Below, in pieces: positions 23,881 through 33,553 of a stretch of 60,476 bases of DNA; position 1 is the stretch's first letter; each line of letters opens with the position of its first letter. The position numbers were made by a program, and so were the translations under genes. The notes beneath the pieces were generated by a model. It ran no database searches. It had not been told where the DNA came from and saw nothing but the letters and a program-made list of their open reading frames with translations. The stretch lies in NCBI RefSeq assembly GCF_001476815.1, contig NZ_LDSL01000098.1, positions 1 through 60,476 of the forward strand. Direction: 5' to 3'. Source of the stretch: Pseudacidovorax intermedius (GTDB taxonomy: Bacteria; Pseudomonadota; Gammaproteobacteria; Burkholderiales; Burkholderiaceae_C).

Positions 23881-26800
23881 GGTTTGGCGTCGTTGGCGGT
23901 GGCGGAGGCGCCGGCGGCCGACGCGGTGCGTGGCACCTTCACCACGCGCGGGTCGGCCCAGGTGCCGTCGATCAGGAATTCCTGCGTGGCGGCGGCCTCC
24001 AGCGGCCGGCTCAGCACCAGTTGCGCCAGGAAGGCGCCCAGCCCCACGGCCGGGTTGATGGCGGTGGCCACCAGGGCGGCGGTGCCGGCGTTGATCTCGG
24101 GCACCACCACCACGCGCAGCTGCTGCGTCTCGTGCGCGATGTCGGCCGAGCCGTCCATCACCACCACGGCGTTCACGCCCTTCATCTGCAGGTTGTGGGT
24201 GGTGGCGATGCCGTCGGCGATGCGGGCGTCGCCGCGGATGAAGTCGAAGGCGAAGCCGGCGCTGAAGACGTCGCGGAAGTCCAGCGTCAGCCGCCGCGGC
24301 AGCGCCTGCAGGTTGATCACGCCCAGCAGCTTGGCGATGCCGGGGTCGGCCTTGAGGAACTGGCCGCGGGTCATGTCCAGGTGCAGCTGCCCGCCCAGGG
24401 AGGCCAGGTCCAGGTCGAAGGGCGAGCCCTGCCAGTGCACGTCGCCGCCCAGCGTGCCCTGGCCGGCGGCCAGCACGCCCGGCATGCCGAAGCGGCCGAG
24501 CAGGGCGCCGGCGTCGTGCATGTGGAGGGTGAAGTCCAGCGCCATGCGCCGCCGGGCGCCTGCGCCGGTGGGCGGCGCCCAGCGGCCCCTGGCGTCGAGC
24601 CGGGCCTCGGGCAGGGTGAAGGCGAGCTTGTCCAGCCGCCATTCGCGCGCGCCGCCGCCGGCGGCCGGCTGGGTGGCGGCCACGATCTCGGCCCGGCCGA
24701 GGTGACGGCCCAGCAGTTCCAGGTCGTCCACGACCACGTCGAGCGCGGGCAGGTCCTCCGGCGGCGAATCGAGCAGCGATTCCACCTGCTCGCGCGACTC
24801 GCCCGGCGCGATGCGCAGGTAGGCCAGGCGGGCCTTCACCCGCGCCGGTGCACGGCTCTGGTACTCGATCGCGCCGCTCAGCTCGCGGGCCTGCACGTTG
24901 GCCTTGTAAAGGTCGCCTTTGACGGTGCCCCCCACCGTCAGGTCGTGCAGCGTGCGGCCGGCCACCTGCAGCCGGCCGGCCTGCAGGGCGAGGCGGTCGG
25001 GCAGCCAGGGCGAGGCGGCGACGGCCTGGGCGCCCGACGGCTGCGTGGCGCGCGCCGGCGCGGCGGGAGCGGCGTCCGCCGGCACCGAGGCGGCGGGCAG
25101 CGACACCTTCTGCGCGAAGGCGGCGCGCCAGGCATCCACGTCGATGTCGTCCAGCGCGATCTGCGCCAGCACGCCGCTGGCGGGCAGCGTGTCCGCGCCG
25201 GCCACCTTCTCGCCCAGGCGCAGCGCGCCGCGCAGCACCGTGGGCTGCGGCGCGCCCACGTCGCGCACGTAGGTGGCCGAGGCCACGTCGCCCAGGCGCA
25301 TGGCGATGGTCTCGGTGCGGCCCTGGCCCGCGGCCTCGGCCTGGCGCAGCGTGAGGCGCAGCGGCCGGCTGGCGTCGGCGGCCTTGGCCAGCGGCGGCGG
25401 CAGGTCCATCGCCAGGCCCTGCAGGCTGCTGTCGAATTCGAAGTCGGGCACGCCGCCGCGCAGCTGCAGGCTGGCGGTGTAGCTGCTGCCGCCCTGCAGG
25501 TGCGCGGCAAGGCTGTTGAGTTCGGGCTGGCCCTCCAGCGTCTGCAGGCCTTCGGCGGTGAACTGGCCCTGGGCCTTGAGCTGCAGCGGCTTGCCGCTCT
25601 CGCCGTAGCCGCCCTGGCCCTCGACGCGCATCGGCCCACCGGCGAGCTGGGCCTGGAGGCCGGCCAGGGAGAAGCCGCTTTCGGTGAACTGCAGGCTGCC
25701 CTTGACCTGCCGGAAGAAGGGCGAATGGGGCACCAGCCGCACGTCGTTGCCGGGCAGGGCGACGGTGGCCCGGATCTTCGTGTCCACCATGCGGGTGAGC
25801 GGCATGTCCATGGCGAAGCGGTAGTCGGCGCTGCCGCCGGCCTCGATGCCGCCCAGGAAGGAGGCCGCCTCGCCCGTCAGCGGCGCGCCCTGGCGCAGCA
25901 GGTCGGCCACCGGCCCGCGCGCCTGCAGCTGCAGCCGCAGCAGCGGCGCATGGGCCAGGTCGGGAATGGTCGCCTCGCCCTTGACCAGTTCCACCGCCGG
26001 TGCCCCCGCCAGCCGGCCGCGGGCATTGAGCACCTGCATGGTCTGGCGGTCGAACACCAGGTCGCCCGACAGGCCCGTGACGCCCGGCCAGGCGGCATGG
26101 CCGGCGGGCACGTGCGGCACGTAGTCGAACTGCACGTCGTGCACCCGCGCCGTGATGCGGAAGGCGTCCTGCGGCGCCATCGACGGCACGTGGTGCAGGT
26201 CGCCGCGGATGCGGAAGCGCACGTCGTCGGCGCGGCCCTGGCGGACGGCGTCGCGCACGTAGTGCCGTGTGTCGGCGGGAATGCCCAGCGGCAGGTAGCG
26301 GTGCACGCGCGTACCGTCGGCGCGGGTCAGCCGCGCCGTGAGGTCCAGCACGCCCGGAAAGCGGCCGGGGCCGGCGGGCGCCGGCTCGCCGGTGTGCCAG
26401 GCGATCTCGGCCGTGCCTTCGGCGTCGGCATTGGCCAGGCGCAGGTCGGGCAGCTGCAGGCGCAGCGCCTCGCCCTCGCGCTGCCAGCGCACGGTGGTCT
26501 GCAGCCGGTCGACGGGGATCTCGGGCTCCTCGAACACGCCGGGGAATTCCAGCGCCCCATCGCGCACGGCCACCTCGGCGGAGCCGCCCTGCTGGTTCAG
26601 CGTGAAGTCGGCCGTGAGGCCGCGCACGCCGGGCGAGCCCGGGTGGTGGCCGTCGGGCGTGGCGTCGCGGCCGTCGGCGGCGATGGCCAGGGCCTCGACC
26701 CGGCCGCGCACGTCGTAGCGGCTGGGCGCGTCGGCGGGGCCCTGCCAGCTGGCCTCGATGTGGTCGAGCAGGCCGCGCGGCGCGCGCAGGGCCAGCTGCT

Positions 26801-27962
26801 GGCGCACCTTCTGGCCGATGGGCAGGCGGTCGGCGATCAGCGCCATGGCGCCCAGGTCCAGACGGTCGGCCCGCAGCGCGCCGCGCTCGGGCGTGCGGCC
26901 GCTGGCGGGCTCGGTGCGCAGCCAGAAATTGCCGCCGGGCCAGCGCTGGCCGTCGCCCGTGGCGAACTGCAGGTTCTGGGTGGCGAATTCGAAGAGCGCG
27001 TCGGTGCTGCGCACGGTGATGCGGCCGGTCAGGTCGCGCAGCTGCAGCGGGTCGAGCCGGGGGCCCAGCACGGCATCCACGCGGGCGAGGGCCAGGTCGG
27101 CCGTGGCGCCCACCGCGCGGCCGTCCTCGACGTCGATCCAGGCACGCACGGCGCCCTCGCCTTCGCGGATGCGCGCGTCCAGCGTCACGTACTGGCCCAG
27201 GCGCCTGACGTCGAAGGCGGGCAGGTCGGCGTAGAGCTGGCCGCGCCAGCTGCGCCAGTCGCCGCTGCGCAGGCTGAGCAGCGGCTGGCGCAGGCGGCCG
27301 TTGATGGAGAAGCGCTCGCCCCAGCCGGCCGGCGGCGTGGCATCGAGCCGCAGGGCATGCTGCAGGCCGCGGTTGCGCGAGACGAAGCGCACGTCCGACA
27401 GCACCAGCGTGGGCGCGTCGCGGGTCTCGTCGGTCCAGCGCACGGTGCCCTGCACCACCACCACCTCGCGCTGCGAGAACAGCCATTCGGTGCCCGCGTT
27501 GTCCTCGTCCTTGCGCGCGGCGGGGTCGATGACGATGCCGGCCACGCGCAGCCGGCCCTGCGCATCGCGGCGCACCTCGAGCTCGGGCTTTTCGATGTAG
27601 AGCTGCTCGAAGCCGCGGTGCCACAGCGAGCGCGGCGACACGCTGGCCACCACGCGCGCCAGGCGCAGGCCGGCGCCGTGGCCCGGGTCCTGCAGCGTGA
27701 CGTCACGCAGCTCGATGGTCGGGAACAGGCTGCTGGAGTGCGCCTCGAGCTCGCCGATGCGAACCGGTACCCCTGCGATGCGGCTGGCTTGCGCCTCCAG
27801 CGCGCCGCGCCATTCGCCGATACGCGGCACAATCCACGCGTGTAGGACAACAACGCACAGGGCGATCAGCAGCCACGCGGCCACCACCAGGGCCAGCAGC
27901 CAGCGTGCCGCGACCGCTGCGATCCTGAGCATGCGTGGAGGTGAGGGCGTCGTGACATTCAT
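23877..27962 (-). CDS. YhdP/TIGR02099-family AsmA-like envelope protein
   Basis: The 1361-residue protein has one N-terminal membrane helix (about residues 20-45). A very long periplasmic beta-rich region with AsmA-like repeats follows, and the conserved C-terminal block near residues 1270-1310 (GxGAFLAQLVLSRPLEAAATQEFLIDG-like) is present. YhdP proteins are thought to form grooves that carry phospholipid between the inner and outer membranes. Size and layout match the family. Start choice is uncertain (27962 or 27932) because the gene faces glnE head to head with almost no spacing. It leads the operon with amidase, kinase and regulator. Confidence 0.9.
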   Translation of the reverse strand: MNVTTPSPPRMLRIAAVAARWLLALVVAAWLLIALCVVVLHAWIVPRIGEWRGALEAQASRIAGVPVRIGELEAHSSSLFPTIELRDVTLQDPGHGAGLRLARVVASVSPRSLWHRGFEQLYIEKPELEVRRDAQGRLRVAGIVIDPAARKDEDNAGTEWLFSQREVVVVQGTVRWTDETRDAPTLVLSDVRFVSRNRGLQHALRLDATPPAGWGERFSINGRLRQPLLSLRSGDWRSWRGQLYADLPAFDVRRLGQYVTLDARIREGEGAVRAWIDVEDGRAVGATADLALARVDAVLGPRLDPLQLRDLTGRITVRSTDALFEFATQNLQFATGDGQRWPGGNFWLRTEPASGRTPERGALRADRLDLGAMALIADRLPIGQKVRQQLALRAPRGLLDHIEASWQGPADAPSRYDVRGRVEALAIAADGRDATPDGHHPGSPGVRGLTADFTLNQQGGSAEVAVRDGALEFPGVFEEPEIPVDRLQTTVRWQREGEALRLQLPDLRLANADAEGTAEIAWHTGEPAPAGPGRFPGVLDLTARLTRADGTRVHRYLPLGIPADTRHYVRDAVRQGRADDVRFRIRGDLHHVPSMAPQDAFRITARVHDVQFDYVPHVPAGHAAWPGVTGLSGDLVFDRQTMQVLNARGRLAGAPAVELVKGEATIPDLAHAPLLRLQLQARGPVADLLRQGAPLTGEAASFLGGIEAGGSADYRFAMDMPLTRMVDTKIRATVALPGNDVRLVPHSPFFRQVKGSLQFTESGFSLAGLQAQLAGGPMRVEGQGGYGESGKPLQLKAQGQFTAEGLQTLEGQPELNSLAAHLQGGSSYTASLQLRGGVPDFEFDSSLQGLAMDLPPPLAKAADASRPLRLTLRQAEAAGQGRTETIAMRLGDVASATYVRDVGAPQPTVLRGALRLGEKVAGADTLPASGVLAQIALDDIDVDAWRAAFAQKVSLPAASVPADAAPAAPARATQPSGAQAVAASPWLPDRLALQAGRLQVAGRTLHDLTVGGTVKGDLYKANVQARELSGAIEYQSRAPARVKARLAYLRIAPGESREQVESLLDSPPEDLPALDVVVDDLELLGRHLGRAEIVAATQPAAGGGAREWRLDKLAFTLPEARLDARGRWAPPTGAGARRRMALDFTLHMHDAGALLGRFGMPGVLAAGQGTLGGDVHWQGSPFDLDLASLGGQLHLDMTRGQFLKADPGIAKLLGVINLQALPRRLTLDFRDVFSAGFAFDFIRGDARIADGIATTHNLQMKGVNAVVVMDGSADIAHETQQLRVVVVPEINAGTAALVATAINPAVGLGAFLAQLVLSRPLEAAATQEFLIDGTWADPRVVKVPRTASAAGASATANDAKP

Positions 27963-27987
27963 GAAGGATCGCGCTGTGTCGGAAATT

Positions 27988-30825
27988 ATGACCGGCCGCC
28001 CCTGGCCGGGTTCCAGGTCGGCCGGTGGCGAGGACGTGCCGCGGCCGGCCGATTCGGGGCCCTCCGGCAACGCCGATGCGTCGGCCGCGATGCCGCCCGC
28101 GCGCGGGCTTTCGTCGGGCTCGCGTTTCGTGCAGCGGCTGCGCCGCCGCTATGCCGACGCGCTGCCGCTGCTGCCCGCCGGCGCGCCCGCCCGCGCCACC
28201 ATGGAAGCCGCCTACGCCGCCCTCCGCGCCGCCGGCCGGCCCACCGGCGATGCCCTGCGCATCGTGCGCCAGCTGGTCATGGAGCGGCTGATCGCCCGCG
28301 ACTGCGACGAAGGCGCGCCGCTGGAGGAAGTGCTCGGCGCCGTCACCGCGCTGGCCGAATTCGCGCTCGACGTGGCCTGCCGCGACGCCTTCGACGAGCT
28401 CGATGCCGTGCATGGCGCCCCGCGCACCGCCGACGGCCAGCGCGCCCAGCTGTGGATCGTGGGCATGGGCAAGCTCGGCGCGCGCGAGCTCAACGTCTCC
28501 AGCGACATCGACCTCATCTACCTGTACGACCAGGACGGTGACACCGCCGGCGACGCCCAGGGCCGCGGCGTCATCGCCAACCAGGACTACTTCGGCCGGG
28601 CGGTCAAGCGCATCTACCAGCTGGTGGGCGACACCACCGAGCACGGCTTCGTCTTCCGCGTCGACCTGGCGCTGCGGCCCAACGGCAACTCGGGCCCCAG
28701 CGTGGTCTCGCTCGATGCGCTGGAGGAGTACTTCCAGGTCCAGGGCCGCGAATGGGAGCGCTTCGCCTGGCTCAAGAGCCGCGTGGTGGCGCCCACGGCC
28801 GCCGTCGAGTCGGGCAGTGCCCAGGCCCTGCGCGGCGTGGTGCTGCCCTTCGTCTTTCGCCGCTACCTGGACTACAGCGTGTTCGACGCGCTGCGCTCGC
28901 TGCACCGGCAGATCCGCGAGCAGGCCATGCGCCGCAGCGCCGGCCGGCCCGAGCGGGCCAACGACGTCAAGCTCTCGCGCGGCGGCATCCGGGAGATCGA
29001 ATTCATCGTCCAGCTGCTGCAGGTGGTGCGCGGCGGCCAGTTCCCGGAGCTGCGCACCCGGCCCACGCTCGACGCCCTGCAGCGCCTGGCGCGTGCCGGC
29101 CTCATGCCCCAGGCCACCGCCGACGAGCTCGACCGCGCCTACCGCTTCCTGCGCCAGGTGGAGCACCGCATCCAGTACCTGGACGACCAGCAGACCCACA
29201 TGCTGCCCGTGGCCGACGAGGACCTGCGCTGGATCGCCGCCACGCTGGGCTTTCCCGACTGCTGCGCATTCCTCGAAAAGCTGGACACCTGCCGCGAGTT
29301 CGTCGCCCAGGAATTCGACACTCTGCTCGGCGGCGAGAAGCGCTGCACCGGCGGCCAGTGCCAGCGCGGCGGCACCGGCCCGCGCACCGCGCCGCAGGAC
29401 CTGGGCGAGCTGCTCGCCAGCCTGCCCGCCCCCTTCGCCGAGCGCGTGCGCCAGTGGGCCGACAACCCGCGCATCGCCGCCCTGCGCGACGAGGCCCGCG
29501 CCCGCCTGCGCCAGCTGGTCGTGCGCACCGGCCGCTGGCTGCAGGAGGCCGAGTCCGCCCCCGCCGACGAGCGCTGCGCCCACCCGGTCGAAGGCGCGCT
29601 GCGCTGGGCCGACTGGATCGAGCCGCTGCTGCGCCGCGAAAGCTACCTGGCCCTGCTCGTCGAGCGCCCCGGCGTGCACGAACGCCTGCTGCGCCTGCTG
29701 GGCGCGGCCCGCTGGCCGGCGCGCTACCTGCTGCAGCACCCCGGCGTCATCGACGAACTCGCCAGCCCCGACATGCTGGCCGCGCGCTTCTCGGCCCTGG
29801 AATTCGAGGGCGAGCTGGAGGCCCGCCACCGCTCGCTCTCGCGCACCGGCGAGGCCGACGAAGAAGCGCTGATGAACCTGCTGCGCCGCGCCCACCATGC
29901 CGAGGTCTTCCGCATCCTGGCGCGCGACCTGGAAGGCCGGCTCACCGTCGAGCAGGTGGCCGACGACCTGAGCGCCCTGGCCGACACCGTGCTGGCCATC
30001 ACCGCCCGCTGGTGCTGGCCCCACGTGCGCAACCGCCACCGCGAGCAGCCGCGCTTCGCCGTCATCGGCTACGGCAAGCTGGGCGGCAAGGAACTGGGCT
30101 ACGGCAGCGACCTGGACATCGTCTTCGTCTACGACGACGAGGACGAGCGTGCGCCCGAGGTCTATGCCGCCTACGTGCGCAAGCTCATCAACTGGCTGAC
30201 CATCAAGACGCGCGAAGGCGACCTGTTCGAAATCGACACCGCGCTGCGGCCCAACGGCAACTCGGGCCTGCTGACCATCACCTTCGACGCCTACGAGAAA
30301 TACCAGCTCGGCCGCGGCAGCAACACCGCCTGGACCTGGGAACACCAGGCCATGACCCGCGCCCGCTTCGTGCTGGGCAGCGCCGAGCTGGGCGCGCGCT
30401 TCAACGACGTGCGCCGCGCCGTCATCGCCGCGCCGCGCGATCGCGGCGCGCTGCGCCAGGAGATCGTGACCATGCGCGAGAAGGTGCGCGCTGCCCACCC
30501 GGTGCGCGCCGGCCGCTTCGACGTCAAGCACAGCCCCGGCGGCATGGTGGACGCCGAATTCGCTGTGCAGTACCTGGTGCTCGCCTGCGCGGGCGAGGTG
30601 CCGGCCCTGCTCGACAACGTGGGCAACATCGCGCTGCTGCAGCGCGCCGAGGCGGCCGGCCTGCTGCCCGAGGGCATGGGCCGTGCGGCCGGCGATGCCT
30701 ACCGCGTGCTGCGCCGGGTGCAGCACAGCGCGCGGCTGGACGAGGCGCCGACCCAGGTCGCGCCCGACGGCCTGGCCCGCGAGCGCGCGGCCATGCTGGC
30801 GCTCTGGGGCGCGGTCTTCGGTTGA
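27988..30825 (+). CDS. glnE: Glutamine synthetase adenylyltransferase/deadenylase
   Basis: The 945-residue bifunctional enzyme adds AMP to, or removes it from, glutamine synthetase in response to PII signals. Two nucleotidyltransferase domains are visible. The N-terminal deadenylase has GMGKLGAREL...SSDIDLIYLY, and the C-terminal adenylylase has GYGKLGGKEL...GSDLDIVFVY. Each is followed by helical regulatory segments. Length matches E. coli GlnE. The first about 45 residues are Pro/Gly/Ala-rich and variable. An ATG at 27961 is also in frame but would overlap the divergent YhdP-like start. Confidence 0.96.
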   Translation: MTGRPWPGSRSAGGEDVPRPADSGPSGNADASAAMPPARGLSSGSRFVQRLRRRYADALPLLPAGAPARATMEAAYAALRAAGRPTGDALRIVRQLVMERLIARDCDEGAPLEEVLGAVTALAEFALDVACRDAFDELDAVHGAPRTADGQRAQLWIVGMGKLGARELNVSSDIDLIYLYDQDGDTAGDAQGRGVIANQDYFGRAVKRIYQLVGDTTEHGFVFRVDLALRPNGNSGPSVVSLDALEEYFQVQGREWERFAWLKSRVVAPTAAVESGSAQALRGVVLPFVFRRYLDYSVFDALRSLHRQIREQAMRRSAGRPERANDVKLSRGGIREIEFIVQLLQVVRGGQFPELRTRPTLDALQRLARAGLMPQATADELDRAYRFLRQVEHRIQYLDDQQTHMLPVADEDLRWIAATLGFPDCCAFLEKLDTCREFVAQEFDTLLGGEKRCTGGQCQRGGTGPRTAPQDLGELLASLPAPFAERVRQWADNPRIAALRDEARARLRQLVVRTGRWLQEAESAPADERCAHPVEGALRWADWIEPLLRRESYLALLVERPGVHERLLRLLGAARWPARYLLQHPGVIDELASPDMLAARFSALEFEGELEARHRSLSRTGEADEEALMNLLRRAHHAEVFRILARDLEGRLTVEQVADDLSALADTVLAITARWCWPHVRNRHREQPRFAVIGYGKLGGKELGYGSDLDIVFVYDDEDERAPEVYAAYVRKLINWLTIKTREGDLFEIDTALRPNGNSGLLTITFDAYEKYQLGRGSNTAWTWEHQAMTRARFVLGSAELGARFNDVRRAVIAAPRDRGALRQEIVTMREKVRAAHPVRAGRFDVKHSPGGMVDAEFAVQYLVLACAGEVPALLDNVGNIALLQRAEAAGLLPEGMGRAAGDAYRVLRRVQHSARLDEAPTQVAPDGLARERAAMLALWGAVFG

Positions 30826-30946
30826 GGACGGCCGCCGCGCGCTGCGCGCGGCGTTCCTGCCTCTGGCGCAGGACCGGCGCCGCATGCCGGCGCCCGTGGA
30901 CCCGTGAACCCGGCCGCCGCACGGCGTTTCATAAGATGCGGCTCGC

Positions 30947-32263
30947 ATGCACCGACCCGACACTCCCGAGATGCCGATGCCCCGCACCCCCTGCCCCTTC
31001 GTGCTGCACCGCCGCTGGACCCTCTGGACCGCCGCCTGCGCCGCCGCCGTGCTGGCCGGCTGCGCCAGCGCGCCGCGCGACGGCCCGCCGCGCAATCCGC
31101 CGCCCGGCCTGGCCCAGACGCCCGATGCCGAGCCCCGTGTCGAGGCCATCCGCGTCGACGGCGGCACCAGCCGGCCCTACACCGTCGCCGGCCGCAGCTA
31201 CGTGCCCCTGACCGACGACCGGCCGCTGGTGGAGCAGGGCTTGGCCTCCTGGTACGGCCAGGGCTTCCATGCCCGCGCCACGGCCACCGGCGAGCCCTAC
31301 GACATGTACGCCATGACGGCCGCCCACCGCACCATGCCGCTGCCCAGCTATGCGCGGGTGCGCAACCCGGCCAACGGCCGCGAGGTGATCGTGCGGGTGA
31401 ACGACCGCGGCCCCTTCCGCGACGACCGCATCATCGACCTGAGCTACACCGCCGCCCTCAGGCTCGACCTGCTGCGCGGCGTGGCGCCGGTGGAGGTGGA
31501 GCGGCTGACCAACGAATCCATCCGCACCGGCGCCTGGCGCCGGCCTTCGGACACGCGGCTGGCCGCGGCACCGGCGACCGCTGTGGCGGGCCGGCCGGTG
31601 GCGGGCGCGGCCTCTGCCGCGGCCGTGCCAATGGCCTATCCGGTGGCGACGTCGGCGGCGGCGGGGAGGTCCGGCGCCTCGGCGAGCGCCGCTGCGGTGC
31701 CCGTGCCCGTGCCCGCTGCGTGGGCGCAGCCCATCGCCTCCGGTCCGTCGGAGCGCGCCTCGGCGCCCGCGTGGCAGTTGGCGCAGGCGACCTCCGGCAC
31801 CGCCAGCGATGCGGGCCCCGGCCCGGCGCCGTCCGCACCGCCCGAGCCGCCGCCGCGCTTCCGCAGCATGGAGGTGGCACCGATCGCGCCCATGGCGCCG
31901 TTGACGCCACCGTCCACCGGGGCCTCCGGGCCATCCGCTGCGACGAGCGCGCCTGCCGGGCCGGCAAACGCCGGCGACGCGGCAGCCGCGCCCGCCGGCG
32001 CCCCGTCCACGCCGATGGCCACCCCTGCGGCCGGGGTCTGGATGCAGCTGGGTGCCTTCCGCGAACGGGAGGGGGCGCAGACCCTGCTGGCGCGTGTGGC
32101 GGCGGGCGAGCCGGCGCTGGCCGGCCGGCTGCGCATCGTCGAGGAGGGCGGCGCGCACAAGGTGCAGGCCGGGCCGTACCCGACGCGCGATGCGGCGCAG
32201 GCCGCGGTCGCCCCGCTGCGCGCCAGCCTGGGCCTCGCGCCCTTCGCCGTGGAGCGCCGCTGA
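30947..32263 (+). CDS. rlpA: RlpA-family septal ring lytic transglycosylase with SPOR domain
   Basis: The 438-residue lipoprotein has a lipobox VLAGC with C39. A double-psi beta-barrel follows (about 95-185) with SWYG...ATATGEPYDMYAMTAAHRTMPLP and the catalytic VNDRGPF. A long Ala/Pro-rich linker (about 200-360) leads to a C-terminal SPOR domain (about 364-438, GVWMQLGAFRERE), which binds denuded septal glycan. It cleaves naked glycan strands during cell separation. In-frame ATGs at 30971 and 30977 are alternative starts. The gene follows glnE by 121 bases. Confidence 0.92.
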   Translation: MHRPDTPEMPMPRTPCPFVLHRRWTLWTAACAAAVLAGCASAPRDGPPRNPPPGLAQTPDAEPRVEAIRVDGGTSRPYTVAGRSYVPLTDDRPLVEQGLASWYGQGFHARATATGEPYDMYAMTAAHRTMPLPSYARVRNPANGREVIVRVNDRGPFRDDRIIDLSYTAALRLDLLRGVAPVEVERLTNESIRTGAWRRPSDTRLAAAPATAVAGRPVAGAASAAAVPMAYPVATSAAAGRSGASASAAAVPVPVPAAWAQPIASGPSERASAPAWQLAQATSGTASDAGPGPAPSAPPEPPPRFRSMEVAPIAPMAPLTPPSTGASGPSAATSAPAGPANAGDAAAAPAGAPSTPMATPAAGVWMQLGAFREREGAQTLLARVAAGEPALAGRLRIVEEGGAHKVQAGPYPTRDAAQAAVAPLRASLGLAPFAVERR

Positions 32264-32288
32264 GCCGGGCGGCGCACCTTGGCGCGGC

Positions 32289-33149
32289 TTAAGCGCCCTG
32301 CGGCGCGGCGCCGGCCGCACCCAGCCGGGCGCCCAGCTCCTTGCGGTAGCGGTTGAGGTCCTGCACCGTCTTGAAGCTGCGGTCGAACAGCAGTCCCAGG
32401 TTGTGCAGGATGCGCTCGCCCACCTTGCCTTCCCACACGGCGTCGAAGCGGATCTGCTGGTCCAGCCAGCGCTCCAGCCACTCGGGGTCGGGCATGCGGC
32501 TCTGCACCGTGTCGCGCGGGAACAGCGCCTTGTTCACGTGCAGGTTGGTCGGGTGCAGCGCCTGGGCCGTGCGCCGGGCACTGGCCATGAGCACGCCCAC
32601 CTTGGCGAAGGCCGCGCGGGCCTCGTCGCCGCACTTTTCCAGCGCGCGGCGCATGTAGCGCAGGTAGGCGCCGCCGTGGCGCGCCTCGTCCTGCGACAGC
32701 GTGGTGTAGATGTGCTTGATGACCGGCTCGCTGTGCCACTCGGCCGCGCGGCGGTACCAGTGGTTGAGCCGGATCTCGCCGCAGAAATGCAGCATCAGCG
32801 TCTCCAGCGGCGGCGCGGGGTCGAAGTCGAAGCGCACCTGGTGCAGTTCCTCCTCGCTCGGCACGCAGTCGGGCCGGAAGCGGCGCAGGTATTCCATCAG
32901 CACCAGCGAATGCTTCTGCTCCTCGAAGAACCAGATGGACATGAAGGCACTGAAGTCGCTGTCGTGGCGGTTGTCGCGCAGGAACATCTCCGTGGCGGGC
33001 AGCGCCGCCCATTCGGTGATGGCGTTCATCTTGACGGTCTGCGCCTGTTCGTCGGACAGGCGCGTGCCGTCGAAGTCCTGCCAGGGGATGTCGGTGGCCA
33101 TGTCCCAGCGCACCGATTCGAGCTGCTTGAAGAGGTCGGGATAGAGCAT
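32289..33149 (-). CDS. Ferritin-like diiron protein (acyl-ACP desaturase-like fold)
   Basis: The 286-residue protein is mostly helical with a complete pair of carboxylate/histidine diiron motifs: E in WAALPATEMF, EExxH in FFEEQKH, E in FCGEIRLNHWYRR and DExxH in LSQDEARHGG. The order (E, ExxH, E, ExxH) is that of ferritin-like and acyl-ACP desaturase-like oxidases. The reaction is unknown; no signal peptide is seen, so it is cytoplasmic. Its upstream region carries a possible antisense-direction small RNA. Confidence 0.85.
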   Translation of the reverse strand: MLYPDLFKQLESVRWDMATDIPWQDFDGTRLSDEQAQTVKMNAITEWAALPATEMFLRDNRHDSDFSAFMSIWFFEEQKHSLVLMEYLRRFRPDCVPSEEELHQVRFDFDPAPPLETLMLHFCGEIRLNHWYRRAAEWHSEPVIKHIYTTLSQDEARHGGAYLRYMRRALEKCGDEARAAFAKVGVLMASARRTAQALHPTNLHVNKALFPRDTVQSRMPDPEWLERWLDQQIRFDAVWEGKVGERILHNLGLLFDRSFKTVQDLNRYRKELGARLGAAGAAPQGA

Positions 33150-33249
33150 GTCGGAGGCAATGTCGTTTGCGCCGATTCTGCGGTCGAAGGCGCAGGCGCC
33201 CGGCTTTGTCCTGGGCCGGCCGAGGTTACTTCTGCGGCACCGGGGCCCT

Positions 33250-33518
33250 GCTTACGCAAATTTACAGGCTCCCACGGGAACCATCGGATTCCGCCTACGC
33301 TCCCAGAACCATGAGCGCGTTGACCATGCGCTCGACGGTTTTCGATGTTGCGAGGTCTTCCGGAATCAGATCCGGTCGAAGCATCCCGGGGCGACTCTTC
33401 TCCTCCTCCCTCCCTCCCTCCTTCGTGTCGGGGTATCTCGCAGCATCTTTTTAACAAGCCTCACCGGCCTTCTACCGGTGCAAGGCATTTTCCAGGCGCG
33501 ACGAGTTCGCGCCTTTTT
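33250..33518 (+). ncRNA. Candidate small RNA in a 404 bp gene-free gap
   Basis: The gap 33150-33553 lies between two minus-strand genes, yet on the plus strand it ends in a textbook intrinsic terminator (33494-33518) preceded by a CACCGG/CCGGTG hairpin (33462-33480). A pyrimidine-rich CTCCTCCTCCCTCCCTCCC tract (about 33403-33421) could pair with ribosome-binding sites. A 47-codon frame from 33311 to 33454 is present but has no known features. No clear promoter is visible, so the 5' end given here is approximate. Confidence 0.4.
33494..33518 (+). terminator. Intrinsic terminator with no annotated plus-strand gene upstream
   Basis: An 8 bp perfect stem AGGCGCGA/TCGCGCCT with a 5-base loop is followed by TTTTT on the plus strand only. 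On the minus strand no U-tract follows, so it is not the terminator of the GST gene at 33554. Confidence 0.85.
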
Positions 33519-33553
33519 GTTTCCGGGCGCGCCGTTCCCAGGAGGCGACAGGC

